Assembly (NCBI GenBank): GCA_913052135.1
Contig: CAJXDY010000042.1
Coordinates: forward strand, 1-21,881
Direction: 5' to 3'
Source: UBA8106 sp913052135
Lineage (GTDB): Bacteria; Acidobacteriota; Vicinamibacteria; Vicinamibacterales; UBA823
Length of the DNA stretch: 21,881 bases
Below the pieces are notes generated by a model. It saw nothing but the letters and a program-made list of their open reading frames with translations, was not told the origin of the DNA and searched no databases. A program made the position numbers and the translations under genes. Of the stretch, positions 7,802 through 15,300 are shown in pieces. How positions within the stretch are numbered: the stretch's first letter is position 1; each line of letters opens with the position of its first letter.

Positions 7802-9475
7802 ATGTTTCAGGCTGATATGTCACGTGCTTGGGGTCTTTTACGCATGGATCGGCTCAGTTCATGGATTTGGAATCTGCTTAGCATACGAGTGCAGCGAATT
7901 GCCTTAGTTGTAATATGCAGTTCCGTCTTTACTGTTGGCCTGGTCGCTCAAACCTTGGAGATTACAGCGTCCACGATTGAAGACATCAACGCAGCTTTCA
8001 ACAACGAATCGTTGACTTCTGAGCAATTGGTTGAATTATACCTTGCCCGAATTGAGGCGTACGACGATGCAGGGCCAGCTATCAATGCGGTACTTGCGCT
8101 AAATGGCCAGGCAGTAGATCGGGCTCGTGCTCTCGATGCCGAGAGACGAGCCAAGGGACCTCGATCGCGATTACATGGGATTCCGATCGTTCTGAAGGAC
8201 AACATTGATACGGCCGATCTTCCAACGACTGCTGGTTCTTCACTGTTGGCAGGATCCTTGCCGCCAGACGATGCGTTCATTGTGCAGAAATTGCGAGCGG
8301 CCGGAGCTATTATCCTGGCGAAAGTAAATATGAGTGAATTCGCGTCGGGTGGAGCCATGAGTTCTTTGGGTGGACCGATTCGGAATCCGCACGACTTGGA
8401 GCGGTCTCCTCTAGGGTCGTCAGGGGGGACGGGCGCGTCTATTGCAGCGGCCTATGCACAGTTCGGATTGGGTACGGATACCGGTGGTTCGGTGCGATGG
8501 CCTTCGACCGCCAATGGTATCGTCGGACTTAAACCGACATATGGATTAGTGAGCCGTGACGGAATCATTCCACTTGCTCTCTCGTTCGATATGGCTGGCC
8601 CAATGGCACGAAATGTGTATGACGTAGCGGCCGCATTGAGTGTGATGACTGGTATCGATCCGGCTGATCAAGCAACCGTTCAGAGCAAAGGGCGAATCGG
8701 TATTGATTACACTGAACATCTTGATGTAGCAGCACTGGATGGTGCACGCATTGGAATCGCGCGAGATTTTCTCGACCAAGATTCAGAAGTTGACTGGATT
8801 ATTGAAGCCTCGCTGGATGTTATGCGAGGTGCTGGAGCGACTGTTGTCACGGTGCGCTTCCCACAATGGTTACTTGATGCGAATGGAGAATTGTATACAG
8901 CAGTCCGTCATCGAGAGTTTCGGGTTCAGATTGCCGAGTACCTCGCCACGCTCAAACCTAAATATCCCAAGACACTTGCGCAGTTAATTGAACAAGCCAC
9001 TCGCATGACAGCGCCGAACGACAACGGACAACCGAATCCAGGCCGGTGGAGCTTGATGCGACGTGAAGAGGACAGTGGAGATCTTGATGATCCTGAGTAT
9101 CAGGCCGTCCGTGAACATGGTCTAGCTTTGGTACGCAGTTTTATCGATGGCCTTCTAGAATCCAAGAAACTTGACGCTATCGTGTATCCGACATCGCCGA
9201 GGCGTCCCTCACGCATTGATGCGGATTCGAGTTCTGGTGGTACCCGGGGCGTATCTCCAATTCGGCTAGCGAACCTGACGGGTTTCCCAGATCTCGTGGT
9301 GCCAGCAGGATTTACGGGTAACGGTTTGCCGGTCGGTATTTCATTTTTGGGAACAGCGTTCAGCGAGCCTAAATTATTAGCGTTGGGCTATGCGTTCGAG
9401 CAAGTCACGAAAGCCAGACGTCTACCAATCAATACGCCGTCTCGACCTGACGAAATTATTGCGATCGGTCAGTAA
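7802..9475 (+). CDS. amidase-signature hydrolase with N-terminal membrane/export segment
   Basis: 557 residues. The ATG at 7802 has AGGGGT 9 nt upstream. A hydrophobic stretch at about residues 31-50 (ending GLVAQT) follows a short basic region, giving a signal peptide or anchor. The amidase-signature fold then shows the complete Ser-cisSer-Lys triad: Lys132 in PIVLKDNID, cis-Ser at about Ser206 in SPLGSSGGTGAS, and nucleophile Ser230 in GTDTGGSVRWPS. The Lys-Ser and Ser-Ser spacings match GatA and malonamidase E2. The C-terminal NLTGFPDLVVPAGF is also typical. GatA itself is excluded by the export signal and by the absence of gatB or gatC nearby. It should hydrolyse a C-N amide outside the cytoplasm. 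It lies 52 nt after the FAH gene. Confidence 0.85.
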   Translation: MFQADMSRAWGLLRMDRLSSWIWNLLSIRVQRIALVVICSSVFTVGLVAQTLEITASTIEDINAAFNNESLTSEQLVELYLARIEAYDDAGPAINAVLALNGQAVDRARALDAERRAKGPRSRLHGIPIVLKDNIDTADLPTTAGSSLLAGSLPPDDAFIVQKLRAAGAIILAKVNMSEFASGGAMSSLGGPIRNPHDLERSPLGSSGGTGASIAAAYAQFGLGTDTGGSVRWPSTANGIVGLKPTYGLVSRDGIIPLALSFDMAGPMARNVYDVAAALSVMTGIDPADQATVQSKGRIGIDYTEHLDVAALDGARIGIARDFLDQDSEVDWIIEASLDVMRGAGATVVTVRFPQWLLDANGELYTAVRHREFRVQIAEYLATLKPKYPKTLAQLIEQATRMTAPNDNGQPNPGRWSLMRREEDSGDLDDPEYQAVREHGLALVRSFIDGLLESKKLDAIVYPTSPRRPSRIDADSSSGGTRGVSPIRLANLTGFPDLVVPAGFTGNGLPVGISFLGTAFSEPKLLALGYAFEQVTKARRLPINTPSRPDEIIAIGQ

Positions 9476-9614
9476 CTCGAATGAACCTGGAGTTATTTTG
9501 GTGACTGGAGGCCTGGTAGCAATGTCGGAGAGTTGAAGCTATTTTGTGGGCTGTCCCAAGCTAGAAGGACTCCAAAGAGAACACTTTGTGAATCATGGCG
9601 TGATGGAGGATGCG

Positions 9615-10616
9615 ATGAGCGAGAGAGCAACAAACATTTCGTGGTTTTGGGTGAAAGTTACTGGAACGGTACTTGTAACGTTCAGTTTGGCCATGTGCGG
9701 TGGTGCAGAACCACCCGTTGAAGATGCCATCGTCGAATCGTCACTGGTCGAGCCGGATGTGTCAACGCTTACACCAGAGGCGACGGATGAAGACATCATG
9801 CAACACATGCTTTGGGTCATGGAGAATCAAAGTATTTCGACGGAGTTAACGCAGCACTTCCCAGATATTGACCGTGCTCGTGCATATGACATCCAGCGTT
9901 TGCGGTTGGAGCATCGAGAGCAGACAGAGGCGAGAGTAGGTTGGAAAATTGGGTGGTCTAATCAACCGAATCCGCGTGTTGCGATCGATCCAGTGTTTGG
10001 ACACATTATGGCGTCCAACGTATTGGAACCTGGTCGTGAGGTGTCGCTAGACCACTTGATTAATGGTAGTACTGGCCTCGAAGCGGAGGTTGTGTTCTGG
10101 CTGGATAAGGACTTGCCTGGACCTACGGTGACCCGGGACGATGTGCTCGAAGCAACCGCAGAAGTCGCTGCTGCCGTTGAATTAATCAAACCGCGCGTGG
10201 CAGCCTATGACAGTGAATCGCTTGCGGTACCGGCTGGAGGCGAGCAACCGATCTCAATTTGGCCCAATCGTCATAACCACGGGATTATTGACAATGTCTG
10301 GCACATCGGCGTGATTTTTGGTTCGACTCGGGTTGGCGTTGACGAAGTTGATTTGATGAACGAGCGGGTGTCGATTGCTGTCAATGACGAGACCATCGAG
10401 GAAGGGCGTTTCGCGTGGACTATGGGCCGTGATCCGATTCAAGGAGTTGTTTGGCTTGCGAACGAATTGCTTAAGTACGGTTATCAATTAAATGCGGGCG
10501 ATTTTGTTATTACGGGTTCTGTAGCCTATACAGAATCGGTGTTTCCTGGTGATAGGGCGACCCTGACGTATTCAAGTCTTGGTGCAATCGATATGTCGGT
10601 AGCCTCAACGCCTTAG
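9615..10616 (+). CDS. 2-keto-4-pentenoate hydratase (MhpD)-like protein, probably exported
   Basis: 333 residues. ATG 9615 is chosen over an upstream in-frame GTG at 9546 and ATG at 9603 because GGAGG at 9605-9609 lies 5 nt before it and the resulting N-terminus is a good signal. The hydrophobic segment ends SLAMCGG, with Cys28 as a possible lipidation site, although Met at -1 is not canonical. The rest is MhpD/DmpE-like: VGWKIGWSN, LEAEVVFWLDKDLPGP (Glu156, Glu158), AAAVELIKPR (Glu189), NPIQ-type DPIQGVVWLANEL and LNAGDFVITGS. The E-x-E plus later Glu has the spacing of the metal site in MhpD. Relatives hydrate 2-hydroxydienoates in meta-cleavage pathways and are cytosolic. It ends the + strand run, 9 nt from a convergent gene. 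Confidence 0.8.
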   Translation: MSERATNISWFWVKVTGTVLVTFSLAMCGGAEPPVEDAIVESSLVEPDVSTLTPEATDEDIMQHMLWVMENQSISTELTQHFPDIDRARAYDIQRLRLEHREQTEARVGWKIGWSNQPNPRVAIDPVFGHIMASNVLEPGREVSLDHLINGSTGLEAEVVFWLDKDLPGPTVTRDDVLEATAEVAAAVELIKPRVAAYDSESLAVPAGGEQPISIWPNRHNHGIIDNVWHIGVIFGSTRVGVDEVDLMNERVSIAVNDETIEEGRFAWTMGRDPIQGVVWLANELLKYGYQLNAGDFVITGSVAYTESVFPGDRATLTYSSLGAIDMSVASTP

Positions 10617-10625
10617 GTGCGTCGA

Positions 10626-11576
10626 TTATTGACGTGGGAATTTGTCTGGATTGTCGGTAAACAATGCATCGACGCCCAGGTTGAACAGGAAATGCCGCAT
10701 TTCCGCTTCTACATCTGGAAATGGTTGTGTTGACGACGATCGAAACGTATAAGGCGTCACTGACAACCCAACCGTGTGTGCGCGGGCGACAAGCTTAGGT
10801 TGCGCGGAGATGATTGATTTAGCCGGCCCAATGCCTGTAGCGAACTCGGCGATTTCCTTCAGCCACTTGTCCGAAATTGGTGCCGCAGGATCTTGTGCAC
10901 CGAAGAGAAAGACCCGTGGCAGTAACGGCTGCTTAGCGGCGATGGTTCGTAGACTCGCTGCATCAAACGACTGGATAATGACTGGCGTTGTTGGGTCGGT
11001 TGCCGGTTCGTCCAAACCATTACTGCGGAGAACTTCCAGTACGAGAGTCGCCATATCAATACCGGCTGCCTCATAATCACTCGGACTTTTTAATTCTGGA
11101 AAAAGTCCTGCTTGACCGCGGATAAGGTTGATCGCTTCTTGCCAGGTCGGAATTTGAGCACCAGCGAATTCTTTGGAGAACCAGCTCCCAGCATCGAGTG
11201 TCTTAATTTCAGCAAGTGTAAAATCTCGTAGTAGCCACAGTCGATAGCTCTTTCCGGATCGTGAGACCGTCGTATAACGATCTGGAAATATTTCTTCCAC
11301 GTTGGTCGTTCGTTCAAGACTATCGTCGTGGAGGCATACAAGAACACCATCGCGGGTTACTCCGAGATCTTGTTCCACGAAATCGGCACCTTGGGTGAGT
11401 GCCAGTTGGTATGCGGCGAGAGTATGTTCGGGAGCGTAGGCCGATGCGCCGCGGTGAGCGACGAGGGTTTTATCCTGATACTGTCGCGAGGATCCCATAA
11501 TCGTCAGACTGAAGATGATTACCAGGCTGAACAGGAGTTGTGCGCCGTAGCAGGAAAAAGAAGCATTTCGTGTCAT
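10626..11576 (-). CDS. glpQ: glycerophosphodiester phosphodiesterase, exported
   Basis: 316 residues. The signal segment (residues ~13-28) is followed by the GDPD TIM barrel. Active-site elements are intact: His41-Arg42 in VAHRGASAYAPEHTLAAY, Glu68 and Asp70 in FVEQDLGVTRDG, His83 in VCLHDDSLERTTN, ELKSP and the final DALFTDNPDKF. It hydrolyses glycerophosphodiesters to glycerol-3-phosphate and an alcohol, probably in the periplasm like E. coli GlpQ. The ATG at 11574-11576 gives a sensible signal peptide; the ribosome-binding site is weak (GGCGGTG). It faces the hydratase gene tail to tail with only 9 nt between stops. There is no glpT next to it. Confidence 0.9.
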   Translation of the reverse strand: MTRNASFSCYGAQLLFSLVIIFSLTIMGSSRQYQDKTLVAHRGASAYAPEHTLAAYQLALTQGADFVEQDLGVTRDGVLVCLHDDSLERTTNVEEIFPDRYTTVSRSGKSYRLWLLRDFTLAEIKTLDAGSWFSKEFAGAQIPTWQEAINLIRGQAGLFPELKSPSDYEAAGIDMATLVLEVLRSNGLDEPATDPTTPVIIQSFDAASLRTIAAKQPLLPRVFLFGAQDPAAPISDKWLKEIAEFATGIGPAKSIISAQPKLVARAHTVGLSVTPYTFRSSSTQPFPDVEAEMRHFLFNLGVDALFTDNPDKFPRQ

Positions 11577-11711
11577 TGATACACCGCCACAGTGTTACGA
11601 GGGGTTAAATTCTCACTAGGAATTCGCACCAGTATCACCCAAACACAAAGTCTTCTAATACATGTTGAGCAGGCCTAGCGTTTGTGTGTGATTATGTGCG
11701 ACGATCACAAA

Positions 11712-12176
11712 ATGGCCAAGCTTCTCTTGTTATTCATTTTAGTTCCGGCGACAGAATTAGCGTTACTTATTGAGATTGGGTCTCGTATTGGGACTATCAA
11801 CACGCTACTCCTTATCGTTGTTACTGGAGTGTTAGGTGCTTCACTCGCGAGTCGCCAAGGGCTTGCGGTGTTACGTCAGATTCAGGACGAGACGGTACGT
11901 GGTCAAATGCCTGGCAGTGCAATTGTTGATGGCGTGATTATCTTAGTGGCCGGAATTGTCCTGATGACACCAGGGATCCTTACAGATATTCTTGGATTCT
12001 TATGCCTGATACCGGCAACTCGCAGCCTTATTAAAGGCCAGCTGCGGCAAATGCTCGAGCGGGCAGTCCGCAACAATCGAGCCAGAGTTGTCGTCAACAT
12101 GGGCTCGTCAGAGACTCAAGATCATGGACCAAGTGATCAAGATCAATCTTGGCCACCGTCATTTCCACATCAATAG
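11712..12176 (+). CDS. fxsA: FxsA-family membrane protein
   Basis: 154 residues from ATG 11712 (MAKLLLLFILVPATELALLI), the typical FxsA opening. In-frame starts at 11682 (TTG) and 11694 (ATG) would add a polar tail; none has a clear Shine-Dalgarno, so the start is chosen by family likeness. Family features are TLLLIVVTGVLGASLASRQG, the VDGVIILVAGIVLMTPGILT hairpin and the polar C-terminal tail. FxsA is a cytoplasmic-membrane protein first known for relieving F-plasmid exclusion of phage T7; its normal role is unclear. A stand-alone gene, divergent from the GDPD gene and convergent with msrB. Confidence 0.88.
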   Translation: MAKLLLLFILVPATELALLIEIGSRIGTINTLLLIVVTGVLGASLASRQGLAVLRQIQDETVRGQMPGSAIVDGVIILVAGIVLMTPGILTDILGFLCLIPATRSLIKGQLRQMLERAVRNNRARVVVNMGSSETQDHGPSDQDQSWPPSFPHQ

Positions 12177-12218
12177 TGGTGGTGTGGCGTCAGACACGTC
12201 ATTCTTCGGTTAATCCTG

Positions 12219-12267
12219 GTTCACATATTGTGATTCCGTGACAGTGGAGTAATTCACTGTTGTGAAC
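12219..12267. repeat. nested palindromes between convergent fxsA and msrB
   Basis: An outer inverted repeat GTTCACA (12219-12225) / TGTGAAC (12261-12267) encloses TCACA-tat-TGTGA (12221-12233) and ACAGTGGA-gtaa-TTCACTGT (12241-12260, one G-T pair). There is no T-run directly after, so a two-way terminator is possible but not clear. Confidence 0.4.
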
Positions 12268-12277
12268 AATTCCGTAA

Positions 12278-12676
12278 CTACGAGTCTGAGTCGAGCTTGA
12301 GTGCCACCGAATTAATGCAGTAGCGGAGGCCGGTCGGCCTAGGTCCATCATCAAAAACATGACCAAGATGTGCGTCGCAACTACCGCACCGCACTTCGGT
12401 TCGTCGCATTCCAGATGACAGATCGACTACTGTAGTGACTTTTGTATTTGCCGCTGGTTCAAAAAAGCTTGGCCAGCCAGTTCCGGAATCAAATTTGGTC
12501 CTGGATTGAAAGAGTTCGTTGTCACAACAGACGCATCGGTAAGTACCATCTTGATCGCAGTTGTAGTACTTGCCACTAAATGGCGGCTCGGTGCCTCCCT
12601 TGCGACATACGTCATATTGCTCATCAGTAAGATCAGCACGCCATTCTGCATCAGATTTTTCTATTGGTTTCGACAT
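12278..12676 (-). CDS. msrB: peptide methionine-(R)-S-oxide reductase
   Basis: 132 residues, the full length of a single-domain MsrB. It reduces the R epimer of methionine sulfoxide in proteins. The structural zinc site is complete (Cys48/Cys51 in YRCVCCDNELF, Cys97/Cys100 in VRCGSCDAHLGHVFDDGP). The catalytic Cys120 is in RYCINSVAL, and the substrate pocket has SGTGWPSF and the HLGHVF histidines. No signal peptide, so cytosolic. On its own strand GAGGT lies about 4 nt before the ATG at 12674-12676. No msrA nearby. Confidence 0.95.
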   Translation of the reverse strand: MSKPIEKSDAEWRADLTDEQYDVCRKGGTEPPFSGKYYNCDQDGTYRCVCCDNELFQSRTKFDSGTGWPSFFEPAANTKVTTVVDLSSGMRRTEVRCGSCDAHLGHVFDDGPRPTGLRYCINSVALKLDSDS

Positions 12677-12842
12677 CGTTACCTCATAGGCAATCTAGGA
12701 CACCCTAGGCAGGACCAGGTGAGTTAGTGGGTATTATAGCGTAGAGCTTTATACCGATTCGAAGCTTGGCATTTAGAGACGGATTGTCTTGTGCTAGGAT
12801 GAGTCGGCATTGATATCTCCTGTGTTCTGATTGTCGTGTGAA

Positions 12843-12989
12843 ATGATTTCTGGACTGCCTTGGACGACGTGGCTGTTGTTTGCTGCTGGTGTTGGTATCG
12901 GTTTGGTTGTCGAAGTCTATTTCGTTTTGTCTCACCGCGTGTCTCGGTCCAGTCGTCGTCCATCGAATCAGCTTTCCCCGCCTCGGTAG
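12843..12989 (+). CDS. 48-residue single-pass membrane peptide ahead of the symporter
   Basis: ATG 12843 to TAG 12987-12989. The peptide starts MISGLPWTTW, has one hydrophobic helix (residues ~10-30, LLFAAGVGIGLVVEVYFVL) and ends in a short arginine- and serine-rich tail (HRVSRSSRRPSNQ). By the positive-inside rule the tail should be cytoplasmic. It ends 12 nt before the ATG of the Na+/solute symporter, so coupled translation is likely. Small accessory peptides next to SSS-family symporters are known, but I do not recognise this one as a member. No strong Shine-Dalgarno precedes it. The rest of the 12677-13001 gap shows no other gene. Confidence 0.5.
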   Translation: MISGLPWTTWLLFAAGVGIGLVVEVYFVLSHRVSRSSRRPSNQLSPPR

Positions 12990-13001
12990 GTTACTCAATT
13001 T

Positions 13002-14474
13002 ATGGATTTGACAATTATTATCAGTGTTCTCGTTCTCTATCTGATTGTTTTGCTTGGCATTGGCGCTTGGGGGGCACGCGATACAAAAAATCTCGCAGGT
13101 TACTATCTGGCAAATAAACGACTCCCTGGTTGGGTGGTTGGTTTTAGTTCTAATGCTACGGGTGAGAGTGGATGGCTCTTGCTGGGATTAACAGGTATGG
13201 GATACGCAGTCGGGGCTCATGCACTCTGGGTGGTGCTGGGGGAGGTTCTTGGCGTGACGTGCGGCTGGGTCTTGGTGGCGATTCCCTTTAAACATTTTAC
13301 TGACCGTTATGGATCTATTACCGTGCCGGATTATTTGGAGTCCAGATTGCGGGATAAGAACCAAGGTCTGCGTCTCGTCAGTGCAGTAATTGTGTGCAGT
13401 ATGGTCATTGCGTATACCGCAGCGCAAATGACGGCGTCTGGTAAAGCGTTTGATGCGTTTCTCGGGACAGGTTACACGGGCGGCGTGCTGATTGGGGCGG
13501 CGGTGATTTTCTATTACACGACTATCGGAGGCTTTAAGGCTGTTGCCTATAGTGATTTCGTTCAAGGGCTCTTGATGTTTTTCGGCCTTCTTGTGTTGCC
13601 AGTAGTTGGTGTCGCCGCCGCGGGGGGCTGGCTACCCATGATGAGTACTTTGCGCGAAATTGATCCGAACTTGCTGCAGCCAATGGGAGAGTTTGGTCTT
13701 TCGAAGTCAGGAATCTTCAGCGCGTTAAGTTTTACGGGTATTGGTTTGGCATTTTTAGGGGCACCACAATTATTAACAAGATTTATGGCAGCGCGATCTC
13801 GCGATGACATTGTTTCCGGTAGTGCGGTGGCTGTCATCACAATCATTGTTTTTGATATTGGTGCCGTACTGACAGGCATGGCTGGGCGTGCGTTATTTCC
13901 CGGGTTGCTCGATTCGGAGATGATTTTACCGCAGATGGCTTCAGCTCTTCTTCCTTCAGTGTTGACAGGCGTGTTTATGGTAATCGTGTTAGCCGCGATT
14001 ATGTCAACGGCAGATTCACTCCTCATTCTTGCGTCATCATCTGTCGTGCGTGATGTCATGCAGAAAGTGGTGCGACCGCAGTTCACAGAGTATGAATTGT
14101 CACGATACGGGAAAGTCACGACAGTGCTGATTGGTCTGGCCGCACTGACATTTGCGTTGGGAGCAGAACGGGTTATTTTCTGGTTTGTCTTGTTCGCCTG
14201 GTCAGGACTCGCATCAGCATTCGCTCCTGTTGTGCTTTGTTCATTGTTTTGGAGGCGGACGACTTGGCAGGGTGCGGTCGCAGGTATGACAGTCGGCTTT
14301 TTAGCTACCGTCAGCTGGGTATTGATTTTTAAAGATCGCTTTTACGATCTTTATGAGATGTTTCCTGGTTTTGCTGCAGGATTCATTGTGACCATTGCTG
14401 TTAGTGTCATGACGAAGCCCAACGATGAGGCGGTACAGGAATTTGACGAAATTTGGAAAGAAGTGAACTACTAA
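13002..14474 (+). CDS. sodium:solute symporter, PutP-like (SSS family)
   Basis: 490 residues with about 13 hydrophobic segments, the usual SSS size. Family marks are GARDTKNLAGYYLANKRLPG after helix 1, SSNATGESGWLLLGLTGMGY, the YTTIGGFKAVAYSDFVQG segment (the SSS signature region), GAPQLLTRFMAA and MSTADSLLILASSSVVRD, which carries the Na2-site Ser/Thr residues. The closest well-known relative is the Na+/proline symporter PutP, but the solute cannot be fixed from sequence. The start ATG is 12 nt after the small membrane peptide. No proline catabolic gene is nearby; the amidase and hydratase run upstream is on the same strand but separated by three other genes. Confidence 0.88.
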   Translation: MDLTIIISVLVLYLIVLLGIGAWGARDTKNLAGYYLANKRLPGWVVGFSSNATGESGWLLLGLTGMGYAVGAHALWVVLGEVLGVTCGWVLVAIPFKHFTDRYGSITVPDYLESRLRDKNQGLRLVSAVIVCSMVIAYTAAQMTASGKAFDAFLGTGYTGGVLIGAAVIFYYTTIGGFKAVAYSDFVQGLLMFFGLLVLPVVGVAAAGGWLPMMSTLREIDPNLLQPMGEFGLSKSGIFSALSFTGIGLAFLGAPQLLTRFMAARSRDDIVSGSAVAVITIIVFDIGAVLTGMAGRALFPGLLDSEMILPQMASALLPSVLTGVFMVIVLAAIMSTADSLLILASSSVVRDVMQKVVRPQFTEYELSRYGKVTTVLIGLAALTFALGAERVIFWFVLFAWSGLASAFAPVVLCSLFWRRTTWQGAVAGMTVGFLATVSWVLIFKDRFYDLYEMFPGFAAGFIVTIAVSVMTKPNDEAVQEFDEIWKEVNY

Positions 14475-14525
14475 ATCCCAGGCTCGGATTAGTGTTTCTT
14501 CAACTTCGTAGAAAATGTAGGAGTC

Positions 14526-15062
14526 CTACTGGAGCGTATCAGTGATATCAGGGCCAGGAGTGGGCGGTGACGGCATAACCAACCAGGCTATGACGTAGGC
14601 AGCGATTCCACCAATGATGAAGCCAGGCACGATGGATAGTACCGTCCACAGGAGACGGGCTGCTGTAGGATCGACACCGAAGTACTCACCAATTCCACCA
14701 CAGATACCAGCAATCTTTCGGTTGGTCGCTGATCGTGTAAGGCTCCGATCAGATCTTGCATTCGCCGAAGTTATGGAGTCTGGCATGATTAGCCAGGCTA
14801 GAAGATAAACTGCAATACCTCCGAAGACAGCTCCAGGGACAATTGATACGATCACCCAAATGAGTCTGACGATTGTGACCTCGACATCTAGGTACTCAGC
14901 GATGCCACCACAAACACCAGCGAATTTTCGTTTGGTGGCGGACCGGCGGAGTTGTCTTGCGTCAAATGGGGGTACCGCGGTGGGTTGTCTCTGATCGGTA
15001 CCGCACGCCGGGCAGAAATTCGAGTCCGCCGGTAAGCTTTGCTGGCAGTGTCGGCATGTCAT
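14526..15062 (-). CDS. zinc-ribbon protein with two tandem PspC domains
   Basis: 178 residues. The N-terminus is a zinc ribbon with Cys3, Cys6, Cys17 and Cys20 (CRHCQQSLPADSNFCPACG). Two PspC domains follow, at about residues 41-95 and 111-165. Each starts R-S-A-T-x-R-K and has the GGI-x-EY motif (KFAGVCGGIAEYLDVEVT and KIAGICGGIGEYFGVDPT), then two hydrophobic segments ending in AWLIMP or AWLVMP. PspC proteins act in envelope-stress sensing or as anti-sigma-like membrane factors. Most have one domain, and here the repeat looks like an internal duplication. The cytosolic zinc ribbon suggests binding of a partner or nucleic acid. Its role is inferred from the family only. Confidence 0.85.
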   Translation of the reverse strand: MTCRHCQQSLPADSNFCPACGTDQRQPTAVPPFDARQLRRSATKRKFAGVCGGIAEYLDVEVTIVRLIWVIVSIVPGAVFGGIAVYLLAWLIMPDSITSANARSDRSLTRSATNRKIAGICGGIGEYFGVDPTAARLLWTVLSIVPGFIIGGIAAYVIAWLVMPSPPTPGPDITDTLQ

Positions 15063-15077
15063 AGGGTATGCCTAGTT

Positions 15078-15106
15078 TTGACAGGTTTGAAAAACATTCG
15101 TATTTA
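15078..15106 (+). promoter_or_regulatory. candidate sigma70 promoter upstream of the 15301 gene
   Basis: TTGACA at 15078-15083, a 17-nt gap, then TATTTA at 15101-15106, in an AT-rich divergent intergenic region. The -10 is only a partial match and lies almost 200 nt from the gene. Confidence 0.3.
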
Positions 15107-15200
15107 AAACTATTCTAACACAGTGATCAAAACGCACTCTTTCGCTATTATTTGTTTTGTGGCGAATGTTAAGATTGGTTCAGTTTCTATTTGAGCCTCT

Positions 15201-15226
15201 TGAATTGATCGGATGAATTGATCGCA
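15201..15226 (+). repeat. 13-bp direct tandem repeat in a promoter region
   Basis: TGAATTGATCGGA is followed at once by TGAATTGATCGCA (12 of 13 identical), about 75 nt before the start codon at 15301. A two-site operator is possible. Confidence 0.6.
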
Positions 15227-15300
15227 TAATGTTGTCCGGCCTTCACTCTTGCGAATGTAAGCAATGTGACTGCAGGAGAAACTGTTCGAAAGGAGTTGTT

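Noticed and set aside
7802..9475. GatA subunit of the Glu-tRNA amidotransferase
   Set aside because: It has an export signal, no gatB or gatC neighbours and a longer N-terminus.
2227..10616. A classical meta-cleavage operon
   Set aside because: There is no ring-cleavage dioxygenase, hydroxymuconic semialdehyde enzyme or aldolase, and all products carry export signals.
14517..14529. GTAGGAGTCCTAC palindrome near the end of the PspC gene
   Set aside because: A 1-nt loop cannot form a hairpin, and it overlaps the stop codon; not a clear site.
15093..15170. AACATTCG / CGAATGTT inverted repeat
   Set aside because: 8-bp arms 62 nt apart; no further sign of function.
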